From assembly GCA_014872875.1 (NCBI GenBank), contig WKFI01000011.1, positions 310,001 through 374,000 on the forward strand: a DNA stretch of 64,000 bases, read 5' to 3'. The DNA comes from Paracoccaceae bacterium (GTDB lineage: Bacteria; Pseudomonadota; Alphaproteobacteria; Rhodobacterales; Rhodobacteraceae). Shown here one piece after another: positions 34,640 through 42,843 of the stretch. A program made the translations under genes and the position numbers. How positions within the stretch are numbered: position 1 is the first letter of the stretch; the number at the start of each line of letters is the position of its first letter. Under the pieces are notes generated by a model. It did no database searches. It had not been told where the DNA came from and saw nothing but the letters and a program-made list of their open reading frames with translations.

Positions 34640-36169
34640 TCAACTTTCCGGGGGAGCACCCCCTTGTTCGGTTCTACGGGCGATAAACTGCGCCAGCTGC
34701 TCGACCCGGTCCGGATCATGGGCCGGTGGATTGAAATTGTCCACAATGCCCTGCCAGATGCCGGTGGCCCGATGATTGGCATCGACGCCGCCGCGTTCTG
34801 TCCAGGTTCCAAAATTCGACCAATCCGCCACCACGGGTTCGTAGAACTGGGTCTGATAGCGTTCCATCGTATGGGTTGCGCCAAAGAAATGGCCCGAAGG
34901 CTGCACTTCGCGCAGCGCATCCAGGGCGATGTCCGCGTCCGTAGCCGGGGTTCCGGCGCACAGCTCGGCCAACATCTGAAGCACTTCCAGATCGGTGATG
35001 ATCTTTTCGTATGACACCGACAGCCCACCCTCCAGCCAACCGGCAGAGTGGATGATGACCGTTGCCCCGGCCATCAGACAGCCCCACAAGCCGAACTGGG
35101 ATTCATTAGCGGCCTGAGCATCATTGATGTTTGCTGCACTGCCGCTGGCACAGCGCCAGGGCAACCCCACCTTGCGCGCCAATTGCCCTGCAACCAATGA
35201 GGCCGTGAAATGCTCGGGCGTGCCAAAGGCGGGCGCCCCGGACTTCATGTCTACATTCGATGTGAACGTACCGTAACAGACCGGAGCACCGGGTTTGGCC
35301 AATTGTGTCAGGGTGATTGCGGCCAAGGCTTCGGCATGGCTGAGCGTCAGGGCCCCGGCCACGGTGATAGGCGCCATCGCCCCCATCAAGGTAAAGGGCG
35401 TCACAATCGACATCTGCCCAGCGCGGGCAAAATCGATCAATCCCTGCGCCATTGGCATATCAATCACGCGCGGCGAATTGGTGTTGATGATCGTGTAGCA
35501 ATGGCTTTCGGCGTGGAACTCCTCCTCCGACAAACCGCGGAAACTCCGGATCATCTCGAACCCGTCCATGACCTGCGGAGTTCCCCGGGAATAGATGAAG
35601 GGCAGCTTGTCACTGAGCAGAAGTTCGGTTTCGGTCATCGCATAGTGACGCAGGTGCATTGGGATATCCTGCGCCTCGACCAGGGGCGGCACCATGTGCA
35701 GCACGTCGAAGTGCTGCGTGATCTTCACCATCTCCTGAAAATCGCGCAGTGAGCCCGGCCGCCGACCTCGCACGAGATCGGTGGCGTGTGGAGCACCCGC
35801 CCCGGGTTGAAAGACCAGAGATCCCAATTCCAGCACCAGATCCCGATCTCGAGAACCGGCACGCAGTTGGATCTGCTTCGGGGCGGTTGCCAAGGCGGCC
35901 TCGACCATCTCGCGCCCGATAAAGACCATCTCGTTGGCTTCATCCACTTTGGCTCCGCCCGCAAGAAACAGCTTGCGGGCGGCCGGTAGCAAGACCTTGA
36001 TCCCGAGTTCTTCCAGAACCCTGAGCGAAGATTCGTGAACTGCTTCGATCCGGTCATCGGAAAAGGCGTTCATAGGCGGGAAGGGGTTCTTCAGGTTGCG
36101 GTAATCCACCTTCCGCTGCGGGGCCTGCGCGGCCTCACGCGCGCGGTCACGGCCACGTCTGCGGGTCAT
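34640..36169 (-). CDS. Trimethylamine methyltransferase (MttB) family protein, non-pyrrolysine
   Basis: This 509-residue protein belongs to the MttB superfamily. Family marks are the N-terminal VHESSLRVLEELGIKVL helix, the GAMAPITVAGALTLSHAEALAAI segment and the C-terminal THTMERYQTQFYEPVVAD region. There is no in-frame TAG codon, so it is the pyrrolysine-free type; a characterised member (MtgB) demethylates glycine betaine toward a corrinoid protein. No corrinoid protein gene is visible here. Its start overlaps the stop of the FAD/GcvT gene (ATGA), and a TetR regulator follows. A role in demethylation of a quaternary or tertiary amine is likely; the methyl acceptor is unknown. Confidence 0.87.
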   Translation of the reverse strand: MTRRRGRDRAREAAQAPQRKVDYRNLKNPFPPMNAFSDDRIEAVHESSLRVLEELGIKVLLPAARKLFLAGGAKVDEANEMVFIGREMVEAALATAPKQIQLRAGSRDRDLVLELGSLVFQPGAGAPHATDLVRGRRPGSLRDFQEMVKITQHFDVLHMVPPLVEAQDIPMHLRHYAMTETELLLSDKLPFIYSRGTPQVMDGFEMIRSFRGLSEEEFHAESHCYTIINTNSPRVIDMPMAQGLIDFARAGQMSIVTPFTLMGAMAPITVAGALTLSHAEALAAITLTQLAKPGAPVCYGTFTSNVDMKSGAPAFGTPEHFTASLVAGQLARKVGLPWRCASGSAANINDAQAANESQFGLWGCLMAGATVIIHSAGWLEGGLSVSYEKIITDLEVLQMLAELCAGTPATDADIALDALREVQPSGHFFGATHTMERYQTQFYEPVVADWSNFGTWTERGGVDANHRATGIWQGIVDNFNPPAHDPDRVEQLAQFIARRTEQGGAPPES

Positions 36170-38568
36170 GGGCGCATCGCCTTTCCGTCAGGATCATAAG
36201 GTGAAGCCGAAATGACGCGTGCCGAACGTTCTACTCCGACCACATGAACCGTCAGTTCAGTACCCACATCCGCCTGTTCGCGATCGACCAGAGCCATCGC
36301 CAGCGACTTGCCAACCGTATGCCCATAGCCGCCCGAGGTAACAAAACCCACGCGGCTGTCCCCCGACCAGATCGGCTCATACCCGCTGGCATCAGCATCT
36401 GCAGAGTCCACTTCCAGCGTCACCTGCACTTGCGCCGGGCCGTTGCCGTCGCGTTCTGCCTGCGCAGCATCCTTGCCGACAAAGTCTTTGGACCAATCGA
36501 TCCAGCGATCCATGCCAGTCATGCCCGGCGTGTAGCCTTGGGTGAATTCCGCCGACCAGATCCCAAAGCTTTTCTCCAGCCGCAGTGACAGCATGGCGTT
36601 AAAGCCGAACTCGACCAGGCCATGCTCAGCGCCGGCTTCCAGCAACATCCGGCGCAATGCCACATGGTCGCCATAACGACAGTTGATTTCATATCCCAAC
36701 TCGCCTGTGACGGACATGCGGGCCACCTTGGCGCGGATCAGGCCAATGTCAAAGTGCCCACAGCCCATGAAGGGCAAGGTGCTCACATCCTGTTCCGACA
36801 GTTTTTCGATCACCTTGAGGGCATTGGGGCCAGCCAGGGCGAAACCGGTCATTTCTTCGCCCAGATCACGAACAGAGACACCCTCCTCCATGTGACCATT
36901 GAACCAGCGCATATGCCATTCACGCAGGTAATAGCTGCCCATGATCCACCAGGTGCCATCGCCCCAGTTCAGAACGGTCAGGTCGCCTTTCAGCTTGCCG
37001 TTCTCACCCAGCATCGGCGCCAGCTTGGCGCGGCCGGGCGCAGGCAGTTTCGACGCCATGATGCGGTTCAGCCAGTTTTCGGCGTTTGGTCCCGAAACCT
37101 CGAACCGGGAAAAGCCGGATGTATCGACCATGCCGACCTGTTCCCGCACCGCCTTGCACTCTGCCGCCACGATATCGAAGGCGTTCGAACGCTTGAGGGT
37201 CGGATTCTCGGTGAATTCATCGGGCGCGAAATAAAGTGGCACCTCAAGATCCCAACTGACACCCCAACGGCATCCGGCAGCGGTCATTGCATCATGCGCC
37301 GGCGCCATTTTCAACGGGCGCCCGGCCGGAAGCTGTTCGTTGGGATAGGTCATCACAAAGCGGCGGGAGTAGAATTGCCCGGTGGTTTCGCGGATGTAGC
37401 GTTTGTTTTCGGCAAACTTGCCGTAGCGCGCCACATCCATGCCATAGACATCGGCCTCGGGCTCTCCGTTGATGATCCATTCTGCCAGCGATTTGCCAAC
37501 GCCGCCACCCTGCAGGAAGCCGGCCATGACCGCGCATGCCGTCCAATATCCGCGCTTGCCGGGTACCGGGCCGACCAAGGGATTGCCATCGGGGGAGAAT
37601 GTAAAGGCCCCGTTGACCCAGGTCTTGATACCCACGTCGTTCAGACACGGGTATCGTTCAAAGCCCAAGGTCAGCTCATTCTCGATCCGGCCAAGATCTT
37701 CTTGCTGCAGCTCGAACCCGTATTCCCAGGGTGCTCCGTCTTCCATCCAATGGTCGTGGTCGATCTCGTATATTCCGACCAGCATGCCCTTCTGGTCCTG
37801 CCGCATATAGGTGAAGCCTTCCAGATCCACCGTCATCGGCAGCTCACGATCCAGCGCGGCGACTTCGGGGATCGAGTCGGTAATCAGATAGTGGTGGTTC
37901 AGTGGTGACACCGGCAATTCGATCCCGGCCATCCGCCCGACTTGCTTGGCCCAAAGACCTGCGGCATTGACCACGTGTTCACACTTGATCGTCCCCTGCT
38001 CGGTCTCGACCTCCCACCCGTCAGCGGTCTGGGTCAACCCGAGCACACGGTTGTTTTCGATCACCTTGGCACCACGTTTCTTTGCCGCTCCAGCATAGGC
38101 ATGCACTGTACCGGTGGTATCGATATACCCTTCGCGATCGGCCCAAAGACCGCCCAGAATGCCATCGCCAGACATAACCGGGTTCAGCGCCACCGCCTCT
38201 TCAGGGGTAACGAGGCGACAATCATCGATGCCAATGGTTTGAAAGATGCGATAGGCAGATTGCAGCCATTCCCAGCGTTCGGGCGTACCGGCCAAGGTCA
38301 GGCCACCCGTCATGTGCATGCCAACCGACTGGCCGCTTTCCTTCTCGATCTCCGACAACAGGTCGATGGTATAGGCCTGCAATGCCGCGATGTTGGGATC
38401 GGCGTTCAGCGCGTGAAACCCGCCTGCCGCGTGCCAGCTGGACCCGGCGGTGAGAACCTTCCGCTCGATCAGACAAACATCAGACCAACCCATCTTGGCC
38501 AGATGATACAGAACCGAAGCCCCGACCACTCCGCCGCCAATCACGACCACACGATACTGCGCGTTCAT
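36166..38568 (-). CDS. FAD-dependent oxidoreductase / GcvT fusion (dimethylglycine or sarcosine dehydrogenase-like)
   Basis: This 800-residue protein fuses a DAO-type FAD oxidase domain (about 1-370, with VIGGGVVGASVLYHLAKMG) to an aminomethyltransferase-like GcvT region (about 430-795, with GVSWDLEVPLYFA and GYEINCRYGDHVALRR). Such enzymes oxidise N-methyl groups of dimethylglycine or sarcosine and pass the one-carbon unit to tetrahydrofolate. ATG 38568 is chosen for its GGAGG site; a longer in-frame start is possible. It is the first gene of the operon with the MttB-like and TetR genes. The pairing suggests stepwise demethylation of a methylamine compound such as betaine. Confidence 0.9.
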   Translation of the reverse strand: MNAQYRVVVIGGGVVGASVLYHLAKMGWSDVCLIERKVLTAGSSWHAAGGFHALNADPNIAALQAYTIDLLSEIEKESGQSVGMHMTGGLTLAGTPERWEWLQSAYRIFQTIGIDDCRLVTPEEAVALNPVMSGDGILGGLWADREGYIDTTGTVHAYAGAAKKRGAKVIENNRVLGLTQTADGWEVETEQGTIKCEHVVNAAGLWAKQVGRMAGIELPVSPLNHHYLITDSIPEVAALDRELPMTVDLEGFTYMRQDQKGMLVGIYEIDHDHWMEDGAPWEYGFELQQEDLGRIENELTLGFERYPCLNDVGIKTWVNGAFTFSPDGNPLVGPVPGKRGYWTACAVMAGFLQGGGVGKSLAEWIINGEPEADVYGMDVARYGKFAENKRYIRETTGQFYSRRFVMTYPNEQLPAGRPLKMAPAHDAMTAAGCRWGVSWDLEVPLYFAPDEFTENPTLKRSNAFDIVAAECKAVREQVGMVDTSGFSRFEVSGPNAENWLNRIMASKLPAPGRAKLAPMLGENGKLKGDLTVLNWGDGTWWIMGSYYLREWHMRWFNGHMEEGVSVRDLGEEMTGFALAGPNALKVIEKLSEQDVSTLPFMGCGHFDIGLIRAKVARMSVTGELGYEINCRYGDHVALRRMLLEAGAEHGLVEFGFNAMLSLRLEKSFGIWSAEFTQGYTPGMTGMDRWIDWSKDFVGKDAAQAERDGNGPAQVQVTLEVDSADADASGYEPIWSGDSRVGFVTSGGYGHTVGKSLAMALVDREQADVGTELTVHVVGVERSARVISASPYDPDGKAMRP

Positions 38569-38632
38569 CACACCCCTCCCCTGGGAATCACTGCTTGCAC
38601 GGAAGGCTACTGGCAGGCATTGCACAGGTCTA

Positions 38633-38644
38633 GACATTTATGTC
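38633..38644. promoter_or_regulatory. Short inverted repeat in the demethylase promoter
   Basis: GACAT and ATGTC flank two T bases, giving a near-symmetric site 65 bp upstream of the FAD/GcvT start. It lies in an AT-rich patch that could hold the promoter. A regulator half-site role is possible, but a repeat this short can arise by chance. Confidence 0.3.
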
Positions 38645-38664
38645 CATTACTTGACAACATACGA

Positions 38665-38684
38665 TACACTGGTCGCCCAGTGTA
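38665..38684. promoter_or_regulatory. 20-bp inverted repeat, candidate TetR operator
   Basis: TACACTGG and CCAGTGTA form perfect 8-bp arms with a 4-base centre, 97 bp upstream of the FAD/GcvT start. The 20-bp dyad is of the size TetR-family dimers bind, and the operon encodes a TetR regulator as its third gene. Read on the minus strand it is not followed by a T-run, which argues against it being the terminator of the GST gene upstream. Confidence 0.55.
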
Positions 38685-38780
38685 CCGAACCAAGCTGGTA
38701 AAAAACCCGATCAGTACATCCAACACGCGCGTTTGAATTCGCGTTTCAAGACTTTTCCGGAAACCTTGGCACTGCGCGGG

Positions 38781-39410
38781 TCACAGTGCAGCGCTGGGTC
38801 GTGCCTTGATCGCGGCATGCCAACGCTGAGTTGCCACGTTGTCTTCGGGGATACGCTGCTTCACGACGCGGGCAAACTCGGCAATCACGAAGCCCGAGAT
38901 GTCGGCAAAGGTGAATTGATCACCTGCCAGCCACTGACTTTCCTGAAGACGGTCTTCCAGCAGATCCCAAAAGCCCTCCAGACGTTTCAGACCGCGTGCT
39001 GCCAGTTCAGGAATCTGCGGATGCGGAACAGGACCGGGTATTGCGTGGTCCTTGAAAGCCGGATGCGCGTTGCGCAACGCCTCGGCCACCGGCAGTCCAC
39101 CATGCTGTTCGATCAATGCGTTCCACATCAGGACCAGACCTTTTTCCTCGGGCGTGCGCCCCAGAAGCGGTGGTTCGGGAAATCGTGCCTCCAGATAAGC
39201 CGCGATGCCCAAGTTTTCTGCCAGAACCGTACCCTCATCGGTGACCAGAACCGGGATCGTGCCACGCGGGTTCACCGCCAGAAAATCAGGCTGCAATTGT
39301 TCGCCCCTCGCAATCGACACGTCCTGCGTTTCGATTGCCAAGCCTTTCTCTGCAATGAACATGCGGGCACGCCGGGGATTGGGCGCGGTGGAACAATCGT
39401 AGAATTTCAT
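38781..39410 (-). CDS. Glutathione S-transferase
   Basis: This 209-residue cytosolic GST has the N-terminal thioredoxin-like domain (MKFYDCSTAPNPRRARMFIAEKGL, NPRGTIPVLVTDEGTVLAEN with the cis-proline and the glutathione-binding E-N pair) and an all-helical C-terminal domain (about 85-209). The catalytic position near the N-terminus could be Ser7 or Cys6, so the class (theta/beta-like) is uncertain. GGGAGA lies upstream of the ATG. It is followed on the same strand by the methylamine operon but is separated by 212 bp with putative operators, so it is probably an independent gene. Confidence 0.88.
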   Translation of the reverse strand: MKFYDCSTAPNPRRARMFIAEKGLAIETQDVSIARGEQLQPDFLAVNPRGTIPVLVTDEGTVLAENLGIAAYLEARFPEPPLLGRTPEEKGLVLMWNALIEQHGGLPVAEALRNAHPAFKDHAIPGPVPHPQIPELAARGLKRLEGFWDLLEDRLQESQWLAGDQFTFADISGFVIAEFARVVKQRIPEDNVATQRWHAAIKARPSAAL

Positions 39411-39482
39411 TCGGATCTCCCTTTGACCGGTGGGACCAGACTAAGCGTCAGATCGTCCCAACGGCCAGAGTGACGCTGCGCC

Positions 39483-40619
39483 TCAGGTCAGCCGGGCAAC
39501 AGCGCGCGCTATGATCCGTTCCTCATCTGTTGGAATGACAAGCGCCTCAACTGGGCCTGTACTAATCAGCGGTCCATTCTGCACGTTGGCTTCCTCGTCA
39601 AGGTGAAGACCCAGAAACTCCATGTCCTTGAGAACCTGCGCCCGGATAGGGGCCGCGTTCTCACCAATTCCACCACAGAACACCAGTGCATCCAGACCGC
39701 CTAGAATGGCGGCCATGGCCCCCAGTTCCCGCCGGATGCGGAACACGTAATAGTCGATGGCTTCTTGCGCGCGCGGATCGTCACTGGCCAGCAGAGTGCG
39801 CATGTCATGGCTTATTCCGCTGAGACCCTTGAGCCCGCTTTCCTTGTACAGGATGTGCGTGATGGCCTCGCGGCTGAACCCTTGCTCCATCAGGTAAAGC
39901 AGCACTCCCGGATCCAGCTGGCCGCTACGCGTTCCCATCGGCAGCCCGTCCAAAGCAGAAAAGCCCATTGTCGAACCGATGCTCTGGCCGTTTTCGATGG
40001 CGCACATTGACGCCCCGTTGCCCAGATGCACCACCACGACTTTGCCCTTGGCAAGCTCGGGATAGGCCTTACGCAAGTGCGAAGTAATGTAGTCATAGCT
40101 GAGCCCGTGGAACCCGTAACGGCGTACGCCCTTTTCATAAAAACGGCGTGGGATGGCGAACGTGTCATTCACGAACGGGTGCCCAACGTGAAAAGCCGTA
40201 TCAAAACAGCCGATCTGTGGCACGCCCGGAAACGCTTCCTGCGCCGCACGGACCGTACGCAGATTGTGGGGTTGGTGCAGCGGCGCCAATGGCTCCAGCG
40301 CGGCGAGCTGGGTGAGAACCTCCTCGCTCAGGATAAGCGGCTCAGCAAAGTTCTTGCCGCCATGCACGATCCGGTGCCCGACGCCAACAAGCGGTTTGCC
40401 ATCAATAACTGGCTTCACCGCCTGCAGGATCGCCGGCAGGGCCGAAGCGTGATCAGCAGGACCGATCTCCACCGCATCCCGCCCTTTCAGACACAACCGT
40501 GCAGTCGGTCCAAGGTTTTCGACCTGTCCCACCTGAAGCAGCACCGGCTCGGGCGCGGCTTCATAGACCCCGAATTTGATCGAGGAACTGCCCGCATTGA
40601 GGGTCAGAATGATACTCAT
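39483..40619 (-). CDS. ackA: Acetate kinase
   Basis: This 378-residue ASKHA-fold kinase interconverts acyl phosphate and ADP with carboxylate and ATP. Both family signatures are visible: LTLNAGSSSIKFGVYE at the N-terminus and GVGHRIVHGGKNF. The phosphate loop VVVHLGNGASMCAI and the adenosine loop VFCGGIGENAAPIR are also intact. It is slightly shorter than the usual 400 residues. The start overlaps the stop of the MaoC-Pta gene by 4 bp (ATGA), so the two enzymes are made together and should convert an acyl-CoA to a carboxylate with ATP formation. Given the MaoC partner, propionate or butyrate may also be substrates. Confidence 0.93.
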   Translation of the reverse strand: MSIILTLNAGSSSIKFGVYEAAPEPVLLQVGQVENLGPTARLCLKGRDAVEIGPADHASALPAILQAVKPVIDGKPLVGVGHRIVHGGKNFAEPLILSEEVLTQLAALEPLAPLHQPHNLRTVRAAQEAFPGVPQIGCFDTAFHVGHPFVNDTFAIPRRFYEKGVRRYGFHGLSYDYITSHLRKAYPELAKGKVVVVHLGNGASMCAIENGQSIGSTMGFSALDGLPMGTRSGQLDPGVLLYLMEQGFSREAITHILYKESGLKGLSGISHDMRTLLASDDPRAQEAIDYYVFRIRRELGAMAAILGGLDALVFCGGIGENAAPIRAQVLKDMEFLGLHLDEEANVQNGPLISTGPVEALVIPTDEERIIARAVARLT

Positions 40620-41998
40620 GATGTGCTCCGGGCTGCGTGCAGGGCGGCAACCGCGCAGGAGGCCAGCCGTGCCTTTTCATCATCAGACCGGCTGGTCAGA
40701 ATGATCGGGCATTTCGCGCCCATGACAACCCCGCCGGATTCGGCATGGGCCAGATAGATCAGTTCCTTGGCCAGCATGTTGCCCGCCTCCAGATTGGGAA
40801 CCACCAACACCTCGGCCCTTCCGGCAACCAGCGAGCGAATGCCTTTGGTGGTCGCCGCGCGCAGATCGATGGCGTTGTCCATCGCCAATGGCCCGTCCAC
40901 CAGACCGCCGGTAATCTGTCCCCGATCTGCCATCTTGGACAAGATCGCCGCATCAAGGGTGGAAGGGATGGCGGGATTGACGGTCTCCACCGCCGAAAGA
41001 ATACAGACCTTGGGCTGTTCCAGACCCAGCGAATGAGCCAAATCAATGGCGTTCTGAACAATGTCGGCCTTGGTTTTCAGGTCTGGCGTGATGTTGATGG
41101 CCGCATCCGTGACCAGCAAAAGATGTTCCAGACCTGGCACATCCATGACGAACACATGGCTCAGACGACGGCCGGCTCGCAACCCTGTGTCGCGTTTTAC
41201 AATCTCCCCCAGAAACACGTCGGTGTGTAGATGCCCTTTCATCAGCGCCTGTACCTGCTTTTCGCGGACAAGCTGAACGGCCATCCGTGCCGCCAGTCGA
41301 TGATCGCGCGCTTCGACGATCTGAAAGCCGTTCAGGTCCAGATCCTCCTGTTCTGCGGCTTCAGCAATGCGCTTGGGATAACCGACAAGAATGGGGTCAA
41401 TCAACGTATGCTGCGCCGCCAGCACCGGCCCGGACAGGGCATCGCCGGTTTCCGGGGCCACTACGGCGGTCCGGATTGGATCCAGCGGCGCGGCTTCGGC
41501 CAGAAGTCGATCAAAATGTACATGGCGCTGCACGGTCAATTCGGGAATGTCACTGGCCTCGAACGCAACCGGAACCGCTGGCGCCACGACCTCGGCCTCT
41601 CCCTCCAGAACGCGCTGCCCACCCGCGCCTTCGACCCAAGTGTCAAACCGCACCAGACGATCCGGCCCTTTTGCGGTCAGGCGAACCTTGACTGTCAGCT
41701 CATCCCCAGCGTGGGCCTGCGCCAGAAAACGCAGGGATTGCGAATGATACAGGGTTCCGGGACCTGGCAGCTGACACCCCAATACGGATGAGATCAGCGA
41801 TGCCACCCACATGCCCGGTGCTACTGCCTCCGGCACACCATCGCCGTCACCATCCTCCCGTGGCAGGTGCATCGGGTTCACATTGCCCGAGGATTTGGCA
41901 AAGACGTACAGATCGTCGGCATTCAGCACCCGGGTCTGCTGCGCTTCCATCCCGACGACCAGATCTTCAAATGTCTTGTTCTGAAAAGTCACACTCAT
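40616..41998 (-). CDS. Bifunctional MaoC-like hydratase / phosphate acetyltransferase
   Basis: This 460-residue protein fuses an N-terminal MaoC hot-dog domain (about 1-140, with VTFQNKTFEDLVVG and HLPREDGDGDGVPEAVAPGMWVASLISSVLG) to a phosphate acetyl/butyryltransferase domain (about 165-455, with TLIDPILVGYPKRIAEAA, SHVFVMDVPGLEHLLLVTDAAINITP and VVMGAKCPIILTSRSDD). The Pta half moves the acyl group from CoA to phosphate; AckA next door then makes ATP. The MaoC half may hydrate enoyl-CoA or bind acyl-CoA. This architecture is known in Rhodobacteraceae and other proteobacteria as enoyl-CoA hydratase/phosphate acetyltransferase. ATG 41998 has a GGAG site; the longer start at 42034 is less likely. 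Confidence 0.9.
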   Translation of the reverse strand: MSVTFQNKTFEDLVVGMEAQQTRVLNADDLYVFAKSSGNVNPMHLPREDGDGDGVPEAVAPGMWVASLISSVLGCQLPGPGTLYHSQSLRFLAQAHAGDELTVKVRLTAKGPDRLVRFDTWVEGAGGQRVLEGEAEVVAPAVPVAFEASDIPELTVQRHVHFDRLLAEAAPLDPIRTAVVAPETGDALSGPVLAAQHTLIDPILVGYPKRIAEAAEQEDLDLNGFQIVEARDHRLAARMAVQLVREKQVQALMKGHLHTDVFLGEIVKRDTGLRAGRRLSHVFVMDVPGLEHLLLVTDAAINITPDLKTKADIVQNAIDLAHSLGLEQPKVCILSAVETVNPAIPSTLDAAILSKMADRGQITGGLVDGPLAMDNAIDLRAATTKGIRSLVAGRAEVLVVPNLEAGNMLAKELIYLAHAESGGVVMGAKCPIILTSRSDDEKARLASCAVAALHAARSTS

Positions 41999-42088
41999 AT
42001 CATACGGCTCCGCCACAGGTGTAAGGCTTCGCATTTGCTAGCACAGAGCCCGTGACGCCCGTTTGACATGGGTCAGAGAGACCGGAGA

Positions 42089-42577
42089 TCAGCGCCGATA
42101 GATGAAGCACCGGCCTTCGACCGCACCATCAGGCAGACCCACTTCGCTCAGAGTTTCAAAATACATTCTGTCCGATGACACCATGAGCCCGCCAGACGCC
42201 AGCAGAGGTTCGATCAAGGGCGAGACTTTGCGCGCAAAGATGTCGTTCTTTTCCCGATTATGACCGCCAAGATCCGCGTGGATCAGGCTGGCTGTCGGTC
42301 CGAACCGTTCCAACGATTGCGGCAGGGTTTCCATGACATCACCCAGAATTGTCAGCTCCTCGGGCGGGGTGCTGTCCGGATGCGATGCAACAGCCCGTTC
42401 GAACACATAAACGTCACGACCTGTGATTTTCTCGCGCATGTGATGATAGGTCCGCCCATTGCCCAGCCCCAATTCGAAAACCGGCCCGGACATGCCGGTC
42501 GTATCAGCAATCGCAAAATCCAGACATGCTCGCTGGGAGACCATGCGGTCAATGAAAAGGTCGAGACGGGTGCTCAA
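42089..42577 (-). CDS. Small class I SAM-dependent methyltransferase
   Basis: This 162-residue protein has the SAM-binding motif ELGLGNGRTY (residues 35-44) followed by the acidic strand VYVFERA. It lacks the longer C-terminal substrate region of most methyltransferases. It starts at TTG 42577 with AAGGA upstream. It is clearly paralogous to the gene at 58828: both share GLGNGRTYxHxRE, the (S/C)HPxxTPPE block, K(L/V)SPLI and GGL(I/M)VS. Substrate is unknown. It is divergent from the ABC transporter operon, with a 266-bp region between them containing an inverted repeat. Confidence 0.82.
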   Translation of the reverse strand: MSTRLDLFIDRMVSQRACLDFAIADTTGMSGPVFELGLGNGRTYHHMREKITGRDVYVFERAVASHPDSTPPEELTILGDVMETLPQSLERFGPTASLIHADLGGHNREKNDIFARKVSPLIEPLLASGGLMVSSDRMYFETLSEVGLPDGAVEGRCFIYRR

Positions 42578-42706
42578 GACAAGTTCCTTTCGTCAATTTC
42601 CTCAGGTGTGATGGCAGAGAATGACGCAAATGTGTAGGGGCGACCCGGATTATCCGTTATTACACAATTCAGTGACCCAATCCCGTTACTTATGCGGCCA
42701 TCAGCA

Positions 42707-42744
42707 CAATTCCGGCACGTTCTTGTGTGTTTTCCCCGGAATTG
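42707..42744. promoter_or_regulatory. Long inverted repeat between divergent promoters
   Basis: CAATTCCGG (42707-42715) and CCGGAATTG (42736-42744) are perfect 9-bp inverted arms separated by 20 bp, with centres 29 bp apart. The site lies between the divergent methyltransferase and ABC transporter genes, in a position suited to a dimeric regulator controlling one or both. Confidence 0.45.
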
Positions 42745-42807
42745 GGGTTTGACTAACACCGCCGCGGCTTGCCAAGGTAACGCAAAAAACAGGGGGAATT
42801 TGACGTG

Positions 42808-42843
42808 ATGCAATTGAACCAACTGAAAGGCGTGCGTGCCTGA
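42808..42843 (+). CDS. Putative 11-codon leader peptide upstream of the ABC transporter
   Basis: A short frame encodes MQLNQLKGVRA. It has a strong AGGGGGAA ribosome site 10-17 bp upstream, whereas the ABC ATPase ATG at 42844 has none of its own. Its TGA stop directly abuts that ATG (TGA-ATG), so ribosomes ending the leader could restart on the ATPase gene. It is too short to judge by codon use. Translational coupling is inferred; no attenuator stem was identified. Confidence 0.5.
   Translation: MQLNQLKGVRA

Noticed and set aside
34640-36169. Pyrrolysine-type MttB with an internal TAG codon
   Set aside because: The reading frame is open throughout and has no in-frame TAG, so it is the non-pyrrolysine type.
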